Source: Bugula neritina (Eukaryota > Bryozoa > Gymnolaemata > Cheilostomatida > Bugulidae). From it: DNA of 64,000 nucleotides. The stretch covers positions 744,001-808,000 of the forward strand of contig CAXIUT010000183.1 in the NCBI GenBank assembly GCA_964035545.1, read 5' to 3'. Below, one piece after another: positions 14,428 to 30,585 of this stretch (its first letter is position 1; the number at the start of each line of letters is the position of its first letter). Under the pieces are notes generated by a model. The model was not told where the DNA came from. It searched no databases and saw only the letters and a list, made by a program, of their open reading frames with translations. The translations under genes were made by a program, and so were the position numbers.

Positions 14428-16487
14428 AAATACACTGCAACATCCTACAACATGCTGAAATACACTGTAACATACTGAAATATACTGCAACATACTGAAA
14501 TACACTGCTACATACTGAAATATACTGCAACATACTGCAACATACTGAAATACACTGTAACATACTGAAAAACACTGCAAAATACTACAACATATTGAAA
14601 TACACTGCAACACATTGAAGTATACTGCAACATACCTAAATATTCGGTAATATACTGAAATATACTGTAACACATAGAAAAATACTGCAACATACTGAAT
14701 TATACTGCAAGATACTGCAACATACAGAAATACACTGTAACATACTGAAACACACTGCAACATACTGCATTATACTGACATACACTGGAACATATTGAAA
14801 CACACTGCAACATCCTACAACATGCTGAAATACACAGTAACATATTGAAGTACACTACAACACCTTGAAATATACTGCAACATACCGAAATATATGGTAA
14901 ACTACTGAAACATACTGTAACACATTGAAAAATACTGCAACATACTGAAATATACTGCGACACATTGCAATATACTGTAACATACTGAAATAAGCTCTAG
15001 CACACTGAAATACACTGCAACTCACTGAAATATACTGCAACATACTGAAATACACTGCAACACATTGAAATATACTGCAACATACCAAAAGATACGGTAA
15101 ACTACTGAAATACACTTTAACCCATTGAAAATACTGCAACATACTGAATTATACTGTACCACACTGAAATATACTGCAACATACTGAAATACACTGTAAC
15201 ATACTAAAATAAACTGCAACATACTGAAATACACTGCAACATCCTACAACATACTGATATACACTGTAACATATTGAAATACACTGCAACACCATGAAAT
15301 ATACTGCATTGTACCTAAATATTCGGTTATATACTGAAATATACTGTAACACATTGCAAAATACTGCAAGATAATGAAATATATTGCGACACATTGCAAT
15401 ATACTGTAACATACTGAAATATGCTATAGCACACTGAAATACACTGCAACTCACTGAAATATACTGCAACATATTGAAATACACTGCAACATCCTACAAC
15501 ATGCTGAAATACACTGTAACATATTGAAATACACTGCAACACATTGAAATATACTGCAACATACCGAAATATATGGTAAACTACTGAAATATACTGTAAC
15601 ACATTGCAAAATACTGCAACATACTGAAACATACTGCGACACACTGAAATATACTGCAACATACTGAAATACACTGTAACATACTGAAATAAACTGCAAC
15701 ATACTGAACTACACTGCTACATACTGAAACATAGTTCAACATACTGCAACTTACTGAAATACACTGTAACATACTGAAATACACTGCAACAAACTACAAC
15801 ATTTTGAAATACACTGCAACACATTGAAATATACTGCAACATACCTAAATATACGGTATGATACCAAAAAAAACTGTAACAGATTGAAAAATTTGGCAAC
15901 ATACTGAAACACACTGCAACACACTGAAATACACTGCAACAAACTACAACATATTGAAATACACTGCAACACATTGAAGTATACTCCAGCATACCTAAAT
16001 ATACGGTAATATACTGAAAAACACTGTAACACATGGAAAAATACTGCAACATACTGAAATACACTGCAACACTATAATGCACTGCAAAATACTACAACAT
16101 AGTGAAATACACTGTCACATATTGAAATACACTGCAACACATTGAAATATACCGCAACATACCGAAATATATGGTAAACTATTGAAATATACCGTAACAC
16201 ATTGAAAAATACTGAAACATACTGAAATATTCTGCGACACATTGCAATATACTGTAACATACTGAAATATCCTGTAGCACACTGAAATACACTGCAACTC
16301 ACTGAATTATACTGCAGTATACTGAAATACACTGCAAAATCCTACAACATACTGAAATACACTGCAACATATTGAAATACACTGTAACATATTGAAACAT
16401 ACTGCAACATACTGCAACATATTGAAATCCACTGCAACATACTGAAATACACTGCTACATACTGAAATATAATTCAACATACTGCAA
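14428..16487. repeat. About 2.06-kb segment, copy 1 of 3
   Basis: This segment lies inside the first 8.2-kb unit. It is present again at 22,642-24,701 through the 8.2-kb duplication and at 28,525-30,584 as a separate dispersed copy. It includes an A8-tract element at 15,857-15,896. Confidence 0.8.
15857..15896. repeat. A8-tract variant monomer, copy 3
   Basis: Same element, in the 2.06-kb segment of the first 8.2-kb unit. Confidence 0.85.
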
Positions 16488-16754
16488 CGTACTGAAATAC
16501 ACTGTAACATATTGAAATACACTGCAACATACTACAAAATATTGAAATACACTGCAACACATTGAAATATACTCCAATATACCTAAATATACGGTAATAT
16601 ACCGAAAAACACTGTAACGCATTGAAAAATACTGCAACATACAGAAATACACTGTAACATATTGAAATACACTGCAACACATTGAAATTTACTGCAACCT
16701 ACAGAAACATATGGTAAACTACTGAAATATACTGTAACACATTGAAAAATACTG

Positions 16755-17944
16755 CAACACACTGAAATATACTGCGACACATTGCAATATACTGTAACAT
16801 ACTGAGATATGCTGTAGCACACTGAAATACACTGCAACTCACTGAAATATACTGCAACATACTGAAATACACTGCAACATCCTACAACATACTGAAATAC
16901 ACTGTCACATATTGAAATACACTGCAACACATTGAAATATACCGCAACATACCGAAATATATGGTAAACTATTGAAATATACTGTAACACATTGAAAAAT
17001 ACTGAAACATACTGAAATATGCTGTAGCACACTGAAATACACTGCAACTCACCGAAATATATTGCAACATACTGAAATACACAGTAACATATTGAAACAT
17101 ACTGCAACATACTGCAACATACTGAAATACACTGTAACATACTGAAAGACACTGCAAAATACTACAACATATTGAAATACACTGCAACACATTGAAGTAT
17201 ACTGCAACATACCTAAATATACGGTAATATACTGAAATATACTGTAACACATTGAAAAATACTGCAACATACTGAATTATACTGCAATATACTGCAACAT
17301 ACTGAAATACACTGTAACATACTGAAACACACTGCAACATACTGCATTATACTGACATACACTGGAACATATTGAAATACACTACAACATCCTACAACAT
17401 GCTGAAATACACAGTAACATATTGAAGTACACCACAACACCTTGAATTATACTGCAACATACCGAAATATATGGTAAACTACTGAAATATACTGTAACAC
17501 ATTGAAAAATACTGCAACATACTGAAATATACTGCGACACATTGCAATATACTGTAACATACTGAAATATGCTCTAGCACACTGAAATACACTGCAACTC
17601 ACTGAAATATACTGCAACATACTGAAGTACACTGCAACACATTGAAATATACTGCAACATACCAAAATATATGGTAAACTACTGAAATATACTTTAACCC
17701 ATTGAAAAATACTGCAACATACTGAAGTATACTGTAACACACTGAAATATACTGCAACATACTGAAATACACTGCAACTCACTGAAATATACTGCACCAT
17801 ATTGAAATACACTGCAACATCCTACAACATGCTGAAATACACTGTAACATATTGAAATACACTGCAACACATTGAAATATACTGCAACATACCGAAATAT
17901 ATGGTAAACTACTGATATATACTGTAACACATTGCAAAATACTG
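16755..17944. repeat. 1,190-bp tandem duplication, copy 1
   Basis: This segment recurs immediately at an offset of 1,190 (anchors 16,969/18,159, 17,049/18,239, 17,447/18,637). The period is 119 ten-mers, an odd number, so the repeat is not a whole number of 20-bp monomers. Edges are within about 20 bp. Confidence 0.88.
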
Positions 17945-19134
17945 CAACATACTGAAATATACTGCGACACATTGCAATATACTGTAACATACTGAGATAT
18001 GCTGTAGCACACTGAAATACACTACAACTCACTGAAATATACTGCAACATACTGAAATACACTGCAACATCCTACAACATACTGAAATACACTGTCACAT
18101 ATTGAAATACACTGCAACACATTGAAATATACCGCAACATACCGAAATATATGGTAAACTATTGAAATATACTGTAACACATTGAAAAATACTGAAACAT
18201 ACTGAAATATGCTGTAGCACACTGAAATACACTGCAACTCATCGAAATATATTGCAACATACTGAAATACACAGTAACATATTGAAACATACTGCAACAT
18301 ACTGCAACATACTGAAATACACTGTAACATACTGAAAGACACTGCAAAATACTACAACATATTGAAATACACTGCAACACATTGAAGTATACTGCAACAT
18401 ACCTAAATATACGGTAATATACTGAAATATACTGTAACACATTGAAAAATACTGCAACATACTGAATTATACTGCAATATACTGCAACATACTGAAATAC
18501 ACTGTAACATACTGAAACACACTGCAACATACTGCATTATACTGACATACACTGGAACATATTGAAATACACTACAACATCCTACAACATGCTGAAATAC
18601 ACAGTAACATATTGAAGGACACCACAACACCTTGAATTATACTGCAACATACCGAAATATATGGTAAACTACTGAAATATACTGTAACACATTGAAAAAT
18701 ACTGCAACATACTGAAATATACTGCGACACATTGCAATATACTGTAACATACTGAAATATGCTCTAGCACACTGAAATACACTGCAACTCACTGAAATAT
18801 ACTGCAACATACTGAAGTACACTGCAACACATTGAAATATACTGCAACATACCAAAATATATGGTAAACTACTGAAATATACTTTAACCCATTGAAAAAT
18901 ACTGCAACATACTGAAGTATACTGTAACACACTGAAATATACTGCAACATACTGAAATACACTGCAACTCACTGAAATATACTGCACCATATTGAAATAC
19001 ACTGCAACATCCTACAACATGCTGAAATACACTGTAACATATTGAAATACACTGCAACACATTGAAATATACTGCAACATACCGAAATATATGGTAAACT
19101 ACTGATATATACTGTAACACATTGCAAAATACTG
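17945..19134. repeat. 1,190-bp tandem duplication, copy 2
   Basis: This copy of the preceding segment shows a few differences: ACTACAACTC at 18,031 against ACTGCAACTC, ATCGAAATAT at 18,241 against ACCGAAATAT, and GAAGGACACC at about 18,614 against GAAGTACACC. The matching place in the second 8.2-kb copy has a single segment. Confidence 0.87.
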
Positions 19135-20163
19135 CAACATACCGAAATATACTGCGACACATTGCAATATACTGTAACATACTGAAATATGCTCTAGCAC
19201 ACTGAAATACACTGCAACTCACTGAAACATACTGCAACATACTGAAATACACTGCAACACATTGAAATATACTGCAACATACCAAAAGATATGGTAAACT
19301 ACTGAAATATACTTTAACCCATTGAAAATACTGCAACATACTGAATTATACTGTAACACACTGAAATATACTGCAACATACTGAAATACACTGTAACATA
19401 CTAAAATAAACTGCAACATACTGAAATACACTGCAACATCCTACAACATACTGATATACACTGTAACATATTGAAATACACTGCAACAACATGAACTATA
19501 CTGCATTGTACCTAAATATACGGTAATATACTGAAATATACTGTAACACATTACAAAATACTGCAAGATAATGAAATATATTGCGACACATTGCAATATA
19601 CTATAACATACTGAAATATGCTATAGCACACTGAAATACACTGCAACTCACTGAAATATACTGCAACATATTGAAATACACTGCAACATCCTACAACATG
19701 CTGAAATACACTGTAACATATTGAAATACACTGCAACACATTGAAATATACTGCAACATACCGAGATATATGGTAAACTACTGAAATATACTGTAACACA
19801 TTGCAAAATACTGCAACATACTGAAATATACTGCGACACATTGCGATATACTGTAACATACTGAAATATGCTCTAGCACACTGAAATACACTGCAACTCA
19901 CTGAAACATACTGCAACATACTGAAATACACTGCAACACATTGAAATATACCGCAACATACCAAAATATATGGTAAACTACTGAAATATACTTTAACACA
20001 TTGAAAAATACCGCAACATACTGAAATATACTGTAACACACTGAAATATACTGCAACATACTGAAATACACTGTAACATACTGAAATACACTGCAACAAA
20101 CTACAACATTTTGAAATACACTGCAACACATTGAAATATACTGCAACATACCTAAATATACGG

Positions 20164-20203
20164 TATGATACCAAAAAAAACTGTAACAGATTGAAAAATT
20201 TGG
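20164..20203. repeat. A8-tract variant monomer, copy 4
   Basis: Counterpart of the 11,950 copy, 8,214 bp downstream. Confidence 0.85.
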
Positions 20204-22641
20204 CAACATACTGAAACGCACTGCAACACACTGAAATACACTGCAACAAACTACAACATATTGAAATACACTGCAACGCATTGAAGTATACTCCAGCATA
20301 CCTAAATATACGGTAATATACCGAAAAACACTGTAACACATGGAAAAATACTGAAACATACTGAAATATTCTGCGACACATTGCAATATACTGTAACATA
20401 CTGAATTATGCTGTAGCACACTGAAATACACTGCAACTCACCGAAATATATTGCAACATACTGAAATACACAGTAACATATTGAAACATACTGCAACATA
20501 CTGCAACATACTGAAATACACTGTAACATACTGAAAGACACTGCAAAATACTACAACATATTGAAATACACTGCAACACATTGAAGTATACTGCAACATA
20601 CCTAAATATACGGTAATATACTGAAATATACTGTAACACATTGAAAAATACTGCAACATACTGAATTATACTGCAATATACTGCAACATACTGAAATACA
20701 CTGTAACATACTGAAACACACTGCAACATACTGCATTATATTGACATACACTGGAACATATTGAAATACACTACAACATCCTACAACATGCTGAAATACA
20801 CAGTAACATATTGAAGTACACCACAACACCTTGAAATATACTGCAACATACCGAAATATATGGTAAACTACTGAAATATACTGTAACACATTGAAAAATA
20901 CTGCAACATACTGAAATATACTGCGACACATTGCAATATACTGTAACATACTGAAATATGCTCTAGCACACTGAAATACACTGCAACTCACTGAAATATA
21001 CTGCAACATACTGAAGTACACTGCAACACATTGAAATATACTGCAACATACCAAAATATATGGTAAACTACTGAAATATACTTTAACCCATTGAAAAATA
21101 CTGCAACATACTGAAGTATACTGTAACACACTGAAATATACTGCAACATACTGAAATACACTGCAACTCACTGAAATATACTGCACCATATTGAAATACA
21201 CTGCAACATCCTACAACATGCTGAAATACACTGTAACATATTGAAATACACTGCAACACATTGAAATATACTGCAACATACCGAAATATATGGTAAACTA
21301 CTGAAATATACTGTAACACATTGCAAAATACTGCAACATACCGAAATATACTGCGACACATTGCAATATACTGTAACATACTGAAATATGCTCTAGCACA
21401 CTGAAATACACTGCAACTCACTGAAACATACTGCAACATACTGAAATACACTGCAACACATTGAAATATACCGCAACATACCAAAATATATGGTAAACTA
21501 CTGAAATATACTTTAACACATTGGAAAATACTGCAACATACTGAAATATACTGTAACACACTGAAATATACTGCAACATACTGAAATACACTGTAACATA
21601 CTGAAATAAACTGCACCATACTGAACTACACTGCTACATACTGAAACATAATTCAACATACTGCAAGATATTGAAATACACTGTAACATACTGAAATACA
21701 CTGCAAAACACTACAACATATTGAAATACACTGCAACACATTGAAATATACTGCAACATACCTAAATATTAGGTAATATACTGAAATATACTGTAACATA
21801 CTGAAATATGCTCTAGCACACTGAAATACACTGCAACTCACTGAAATATACTGCAACATACTGAATTATACTGCAAGATACTGCAACATACAGAAATACA
21901 CTGTAACATACTGAAACACACTGCAACATACTGCATTATACTGACACACTGGAACATATTGAAATACACTGCAACATCCTACAACATGCTGAAATACACA
22001 GTAACATATTGAAGTACACTACAACACCTTGAAATATACTGCAACATATCAAAATATATGGTAAACCACTGAAATATACTGTAACACATTGAAAAATACT
22101 GCAACATACTGAAATATATTGCGACACATTGCAATATACTGTAACATACTGAAATATGCTCTAGCACACTGAAATACACTGCAACTCACTGAAATATACT
22201 GCAACAAACTGAAATACACTGCAACACATTGAAATATACTGCAACATACCAAAATATATGGTAAACTACTGAAATATACTTTAACCCATTGAAAAATACT
22301 GCAACATACTGAAATATACTGTAACACACTGAAATTTACCGCAACATACTGAAATACACTGTAACATACTAAAATAAACTGCAACATACTGAAATACACT
22401 GCAACATCCTACAACATACTGATATACACTGTAACATATTGAAATACACTGCAACACATTGAAATATACTGCATTGTACCTAAATATACGGTAATATACT
22501 GAAATATACTGTAACACATTGCAAAATACTGCAAGATACTGAAATATACTGCGACACATTGCAATATACTGTAACATACTGAAATATGCTATAGCACACT
22601 GAAATACACTGCAACTCGCTGAAACATACTGCAACATATTG

Positions 22642-24701
22642 AAATACACTGCAACATCCTACAACATGCTGAAATACACTGTAACATACTGAAATATACT
22701 GCAACATACTGAAATACACTGCTACATACTGAAATATACTGCAACATACTGCAACATACTGAAATACACTGTAACATACTGAAAAACACTGCAAAATACT
22801 ACAACATATTGAAATACACTGCAACACATTGAAGTATACTGCAACATACCTAAATATTCGGTAATATACTGAAATATACTGTAACACATAGAAAAATACT
22901 GCAACATACTGAATTATACTGCAAGATACTGCAACATACAGAAATACACTGTAACATACTGAAACACACTGCAACATACTGCATTATACTGACATACACT
23001 GGAACATATTGAAACACACTGCAACATCCTACAACATGCTGAAATACACAGTAACATATTGAAGTACACTACAACACCTTGAAATATACTGCAACATACC
23101 GAAATATATGGTAAACTACTGAAACATACTGTAACACATTGAAAAATACTGCAACATACTGAAATATACTGCGACACATTGCAATATACTGTAACATACT
23201 GAAATAAGCTCTAGCACACTGAAATACACTGCAACTCACTGAAATATACTGCAACATACTGAAATACACTGCAACACATTGAAATATACTGCAACATACC
23301 AAAAGATACGGTAAACTACTGAAATACACTTTAACCCATTGAAAATACTGCAACATACTGAATTATACTGTACCACACTGAAATATACTGCAACATACTG
23401 AAATACACTGTAACATACTAAAATAAACTGCAACATACTGAAATACACTGCAACATCCTACAACATACTGATATACACTGTAACATATTGAAATACACTG
23501 CAACACCATGAAATATACTGCATTGTACCTAAATATACGGTTATATACTGAAATATACTGTAACACATTGCAAAATACTGCAAGATAATGAAATATATTG
23601 CGACACATTGCAATATACTGTAACATACTGAAAAATGCTATAGCACACTGAAATACACTGCAACTCACTGAAATATACTGCAACATATTGAAATACACTG
23701 CAACATCCTACAACATGCTGAAATACACTGTAACATATTGAAATACACTGCAACACATTGAAATATACTGCAACATACCGAAATATATGGTAAACTACTG
23801 AAATATACTGTAACACATTGCAAAATACTGCAACATACTGAAATATACTGCGACACACTGAAATATACTGCAACATACTGAAATACACTGTAACATACTG
23901 AAATAAACTGCAACATACTGAACTACACTGCTACATACTGAAACATAGTTCAACATACTGCAACGTACTGAAATACACTGTAACATACTGAAATACACTG
24001 CAACAAACTACAACATTTTGAAATACACTGCAACACATTGAAATATACTGCAACATACCTAAATATACGGTATGATACCAAAAAAAACTGTAACAGATTG
24101 AAAAATTTGGCAACATACTGAAACACACTGCAACACACTGAAATACACTGCAACAAACTACAACATATTGAAATACACTGCAACACATTGAAGTATACTC
24201 CAGCATACCTAAATATACGGTAATATACTGAAAAACACTGTAACACATGGAAAAATACTGCAACATACTGAAATACACTGCAACACTATAATGCACTGCA
24301 AAATACTACAACATAGTGAAATACACTGTCACATATTGAAATACACTGCAACACATTGAAATATACCGCAACATACCGAAATATATGGTAAACTATTGAA
24401 ATATACTGTAACACATTGAAAAATACTGAAACATACTGAAATATTCTGCGACACATTGCAATATACTGTAACATACTGAAATATCCTGTAGCACACTGAA
24501 ATACACTGCAACTCACTGAATTATACTGCAGTATACTGAAATACACTGCAAAATCCTACAACATACTGAAATACACTGCAACATATTGAAATACACTGTA
24601 ACATATTGAAACATACTGCAACATACTGCAACATATTGAAATCCACTGCAACATACTGAAATACACTGCTACATACTGAAATATAATTCAACATACTGCA
24701 A
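22642..24701. repeat. About 2.06-kb segment, copy 2 of 3
   Basis: This segment is part of the second 8.2-kb unit. It aligns with 28,525-30,584 at an offset of 5,883 (anchors 22,722/28,605, 23,236/29,119, 23,931/29,814, 24,286/30,169). Confidence 0.85.
24071..24110. repeat. A8-tract variant monomer, copy 5
   Basis: Counterpart of the 15,857 copy, 8,214 bp downstream. Confidence 0.85.
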
Positions 24702-26250
24702 CGTACTGAAATACACTGTAACATATTGAAATACACTGCAACATACTACAAAATATTGAAATACACTGCAACACATTGAAATATACTCCAATATACCTAA
24801 ATATACGGTAATATACCGAAAAACACTGTAACGCATTGAAAAATACTGCAACATACAGAAATACACTGTAACATATTGAAATACACTGCAACACATTGAA
24901 ATTTACTGCAACCTACAGAAACATATGGTAAACTACTGAAATATACTGTAACACATTGAAAAATACTGCAACACACTGAAATATACTGCGACACATTGCA
25001 ATATACTGTAACATACTGAGATATGCTGTAGCACACTGAAATACACTACAACTCACTGAAATATACTGCAACATACTGAAATACACTGCAACATCCTACA
25101 ACATACTGAAATACACTGTCACATATTGAAATACACTGCAACACATTGAAATATACCGCAACATACCGAAATATATGGTAAACTATTGAAATATACTGTA
25201 ACACATTGAAAAATACTGAAACATACTGAAATATGCTGTAGCACACTGAAATACACTGCAACTCACCGAAATATATTGCAACATACTGAAATACACAGTA
25301 ACATATTGAAACATACTGCAACATACTGCAACATACTGAAATACACTGTAACATACTGAAAGACACTGCAAAATACTACAACATATTGAAATACACTGCA
25401 ACACATTGAAGTATACTGCAACATACCTAAATATACGGTAATATACTGAAATATACTGTAACACATTGAAAAATACTGCAACATACTGAATTATACTGCA
25501 ATATACTGCAACATACTGAAATACACTGTAACATACTGAAACACACTGCAACATACTGCATTATACTGACATACACTGGAACATATTGAAATACACTACA
25601 ACATCCTACAACATGCTGAAATACACAGTAACATATTGAAGTACACCACAACACCTTGAATTATACTGCAACATACCGAAATATATGGTAAACTACTGAA
25701 ATATACTGTAACACATTGAAAAATACTGCAACATACTGAAATATACTGCGACACATTGCAATATACTGTAACATACTGAAATATGCTCTAGCACACTGAA
25801 ATACACTGCAACTCACTGAAATATACTGCAACATACTGAAGTACACTGCAACACATTGAAATATACTGCAACATACCAAAATATATGGTAAACTACTGAA
25901 ATATACTTTAACCCATTGAAAAATACTGCAACATACTGAAGTATACTGTAACACACTGAAATATACTGCAACATACTGAAATACACTGCAACTCACTGAA
26001 ATATACTGCACCATATTGAAATACACTGCAACATCCTACAACATGCTGAAATACACTGTAACATATTGAAATACACTGCAACACATTGAAATATACTGCA
26101 ACATACCGAAATATATGGTAAACTACTGATATATACTGTAACACATTGCAAAATACTGCAACATACCGAAATATACTGCGACACATTGCAATATACTGTA
26201 ACATACTGAAATATGCTCTAGCACACTGAAATACACTGCAACTCACTGAA

Positions 26251-28260
26251 ACATACTGCAACATACTGAAATACACTGCAACACATTGAAATATACTGCA
26301 ACATACCAAAATATATGGTAAACTACTGAAATATACTTTAACACATTGGAAAATACTGCAACATACTGAAATATACTGTAACACACTGAAATATACTGCA
26401 ACATACTGAAATACACTGTAACATACTGAAATAAACTGCACCATACTGAACTACACTGCTACATACTGAAACATAATTCAACATACTGCAACGTACTGAA
26501 ATACACTGTAACATACTGAAATACACTGCAACATACTACAACATATTGAAATACACTGCAACACATTGAAATATACTCCAACGTACCTAAATATACGGTA
26601 ATATACCGAAAAACACTGTAACACATTGAAAAATACTGAAACATACTGAAATATACTGCGACACCTTGCAATATACTGTAACATACTGAAATATGCTGTA
26701 GCACACTGAAATACACTGCAACTCACTGAAATATACTGCAACATACTGAAATACACATTAACATATTGAAACATACTGCAACATACTGCAACATATTGAA
26801 ATACACTGTAACATACTGAAATACACTGCAAAACACTACAACATATTGAAATACACTGCAACACATTGAAATATACTGCAACATACCTAAATATACGGTA
26901 ATATACTGAAATATACTGTAACATACTGAAATATGCTCTAGCACACTGAAATACACTGCAACTCACTGAAATATACTGCAACATACTGAATTATACTGCA
27001 AGATACTGCAACATACAGAAATACACTGTAACATACTGAAACACACTGCAACATACTGCATTATACTGACACACTGGAACATATTGAAATACACTGCAAC
27101 ATCCTACAACATGCTGAAATACACAGTAACATATTGAAGTACACTACAACACCTTGAAATATACTGCAACATACCAAAATATATGGTAAACCACTGAAAT
27201 ATACTGTAACACATTGAAAAATACTGCAACATACTGAAATATACTGCGACACATTGCAATATACTGTAACATACTGAAATATGCTCTAGCACACTGAAAT
27301 ACACTGCAACTCACTGAAATATACTGCAACAAACTGAAATACACTGCAACACATTGAAATATACTGCAGCATACCAAAATATATGGTAAACTACTGAAAT
27401 ATACTTTAACCCATTGAAAAATACTCCAACATACTGAAATATACTGTAACGCACTGAAATATACTGCAACATACTGAAATACACTGTAACATACTAAAAT
27501 AAACTGCAACATACTGAAATACACTGCAACATCCTACAACATACTGATATACACTGTAACATATTGAAATACACTGCAACACATTGAAATATACTGCAAC
27601 ATACCGAGATATATGGTAAACTACTGAAATATACTGTAACACATTGCAAAATACTGCAACATACTGAAATATACTGCGACACATTGCAATATACTGTAAC
27701 ATACTGAAATATGCTCTAGCACACTGAAATACACTGCAACTCACTGAAAAAAACTGCAACATACTGAAGTACACTACAACCCACTGAAATATACTGCAAC
27801 ATACTGAAATACACTGCAACACATTGAAATATACCGCAACATACCAAAATATATGGTAAACTACTGAAATATACTTTAACACATTGAAAAATACTGCAAC
27901 ATACTGAAATATACTGTAACACACTGAAATATACTGCAGTATACTGAAATACACTGCAACATCCTACAACATACTGAAATACACTGCAACATATTGAAAT
28001 ACACTGTAACATATTGAAACATACTGCAACATACTGCAACATATTGAAATACACTGCAACATACTGAAATACACTGCTACATACTGAAATATAATTCAAC
28101 ATACTGCAACGTACTGAAACACACTGTAACATATTGAAATACACTGCAACATACTACAAAATATTGAAATACACTGCAACACATTGAAACATACTCCAAT
28201 ATACCTAAATATACGGTAATATACCGAAAAACACTGTAACGCATTGAAAAATACTGCAAC
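26251..28260. repeat. Domain A mosaic satellite, partly a copy of 1,325-2,378
   Basis: Bases 26,545-27,598 match 1,325-2,378 at an offset of 25,220. Bases 27,930 to about 28,250 match 31,263 to about 31,580 at an offset of 3,333. The rest is ordinary variant monomers. There is no gene or unique sequence. Confidence 0.75.
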
Positions 28261-28526
28261 ATACAGAAATACACTGCAACACTATAATACACTGCACAAT
28301 ACTACAACATACTGAAATACACTGTCACATGTTGAAATACACTGCAACACATTGAAATATACTGCAACTTACCGAAATATATGGTAAACGATTGAAATAT
28401 ACTGTAACACATTGAAAAAAACTGCAACATACTGAAATACACTACAACCCACTGAAATATTTTGCAAAATACTACAACATACTGAAATACACTGTAACAT
28501 ATTGAAATACACTGCAACACATTGAA
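28261..28526. repeat. 266-bp segment flanking the 2.06-kb copy, left
   Basis: Its partner lies at 30,586-30,851 (offset 2,325). Both begin ATACAGAAATACACTGCA and share CACATGTTG, TTACCGAAATATATGG, AAACGATTG and ATTTTGCAAA. The two copies bracket the dispersed 2.06-kb segment almost exactly. Confidence 0.85.
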
Positions 28527-30584
28527 ATACACTGCAACATCCTACAACATGCTGTAATACACTGTAACATACTGAAATATACTGCAACATACTGAAATAC
28601 ACTGCTACATACTGAAATATACTGCAACATACTGCAACATACTGAAATACACTGTAACATACTGAAAAACACTGCAAAATACTACAACATATTGAAATAC
28701 ACTGCAACACATTGAAGTATACTGCAACATACCTAAATATTCGGTAATATACTGAAATATACTGTAACACATAGAAAAATACTGCAACATACTGAATTAT
28801 ACTGCAAGATACTGCAACATACAGAAATACACTGTAACATACTGAAACACACTGCAACATACTGCATTATACTGACATACACTGGAACATATTGAAACAC
28901 ACTGCAACATCCTACAACATGCTGAAATACACAGTAACATATTGAAGTACACTACAACACCTTGAAATATACTGCAACATACCGAAATATATGGTAAACT
29001 ACTGAAACATACTGTAACACATTGAAAAATACTGCAACATACTGAAATATACTGCGACACATTGCAATATACTGTAACATACTGAAATAAGCTCTAGCAC
29101 ACTGAAATACACTGCAACTCACTGAAATATACTGCAACATACTGAAATACACTGCAACACATTGAAATATACTGCAACATACCAAAAGATACGGTAAACT
29201 ACTGAAATACACTTTAACCCATTGAAAATACTGCAACATACTGAATTATACTGTACCACACTGAAATATACTGCAACATACTGAAATACACTGTAACATA
29301 CTAAAATAAACTGCAACATACTGAAATACACTGCAACATCCTACAACATACTGATATACACTGTAACACATTGAAATACACTGCAACACCATGAAATATA
29401 CTGCATTGTACCTAAATATACGGTTATATACTGAAATATACTGTAACACATTGCAAAATACTGCAAGATAATAAAATATATTGCGACACATTGCAATATA
29501 CTGTAACATACTGAAATATGCTATAGCACACTGAAATACAGTGCAACTCACTGAAATATACTGCAACATATTGAAATACACTGCAACATCCTACAACATG
29601 CTGAAATACACTGTAACATATTGAAATACACTGCAACACATTGAAATATACTGCAACATACCGAAATATATGGTAAACTACTGAAATATACTGTAACACA
29701 TTGCAAAATACTGCAACATACTGAAATATACTGCGACACACTGAAATATACTGCAACATACTGAAATACACTGTAACATACTGAAATAAACTGCAACATA
29801 CTGAACTACACTGCTACATACTGAAACCTAGTTCAACATACTGCAACGTACTGAAATACACTGTAACATACTGAAATACACTGCAACAAACTACAACATT
29901 TTGAAATACACTGCAACACATTGAAATATACTGCAACATACCTAAATATACGGTATGATACCAAAAAAAACTGTAACAGATTGAAAAATTTGGCAACATA
30001 CTGAAACACACTGCAACACACTGAAATACACTGCAACAAACTACAACATATTGAAATACACTGCAACACATTGAAGTATACTCCAGCATACCTAAATATA
30101 CGGTAATATACTGAAAAACACTGTAACACATGGAAAAATACTGCAACATACTGAAATACACTGCAACACTATAATGCACTGCAAAATACTACAACATAGT
30201 GAAATACACTGTCACATATTGAAATACACTGCAACACATTGAAATATACCGCAACATACCGAAATATATGGTAAACTATTGAAATATACTGTAACACATT
30301 GAAAAATACTGAAACATACTGAAATATCCTGCGACACATTGCAATATACTGTAACATACTGAAATATCCTGTAGCACACTGAAATACACTGCAACTCACT
30401 GAATTATACTGCAGTATACTGAAATACACTGCAAAATCCTACAACATACTGAAATACACTGCAACATATTGAAATACACTGTAACATATTGAAACATACT
30501 GCAACATACTGCAACATATTGAAATCCACTGCAACATACTGAAATACACTGCTACATACTGAAATATAATTCAACATACTGCAA
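28525..30584. repeat. About 2.06-kb segment, copy 3 of 3
   Basis: This is a copy of 22,642-24,701 at an offset of 5,883. It reads ATACGGTTAT at 29,417, as the 22.6-kb copy does, while the 14.4-kb copy has ATTCGGTTAT. It is therefore closer to copy 2 at that site. It is flanked by the two copies of a short segment listed at 28,261 and 30,586. Confidence 0.84.
29954..29993. repeat. A8-tract variant monomer, copy 6
   Basis: Counterpart of the 24,071 copy, 5,883 bp downstream. It is the last copy seen; none occurs in domain B. Confidence 0.85.
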
Positions 30585-30585
30585 C

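Larger units (their letters stand above)
11015..19228. repeat. 8,214-bp tandem duplication, copy 1
   Basis: This long unit recurs at an offset of 8,214. Anchors are 11,005/19,219, 12,224/20,438, 14,266/22,480, 15,717/23,931, 16,072/24,286 and 17,447/25,661. It contains four phase losses totalling 6 bases, so the period is 8,220 less 6. Copy 1 includes an internal 1,190-bp tandem duplication that copy 2 lacks, so the exact offset holds only up to about 17,950. Confidence 0.9.
19229..26250. repeat. 8.2-kb tandem duplication, copy 2 (without the internal 1,190-bp duplicate)
   Basis: This copy aligns with 11,015 to about 17,950 at an offset of 8,214, and then with 17,950-19,228 at an offset of 7,024 (8,214 less 1,190). 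It therefore has one 1,190-bp segment where copy 1 has two. Few substitutions are visible; examples are the base near 20,217 (CGCACTG against CACACTG) and that near 22,335 (TTTACCGC against TATACCGC). Confidence 0.88.
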
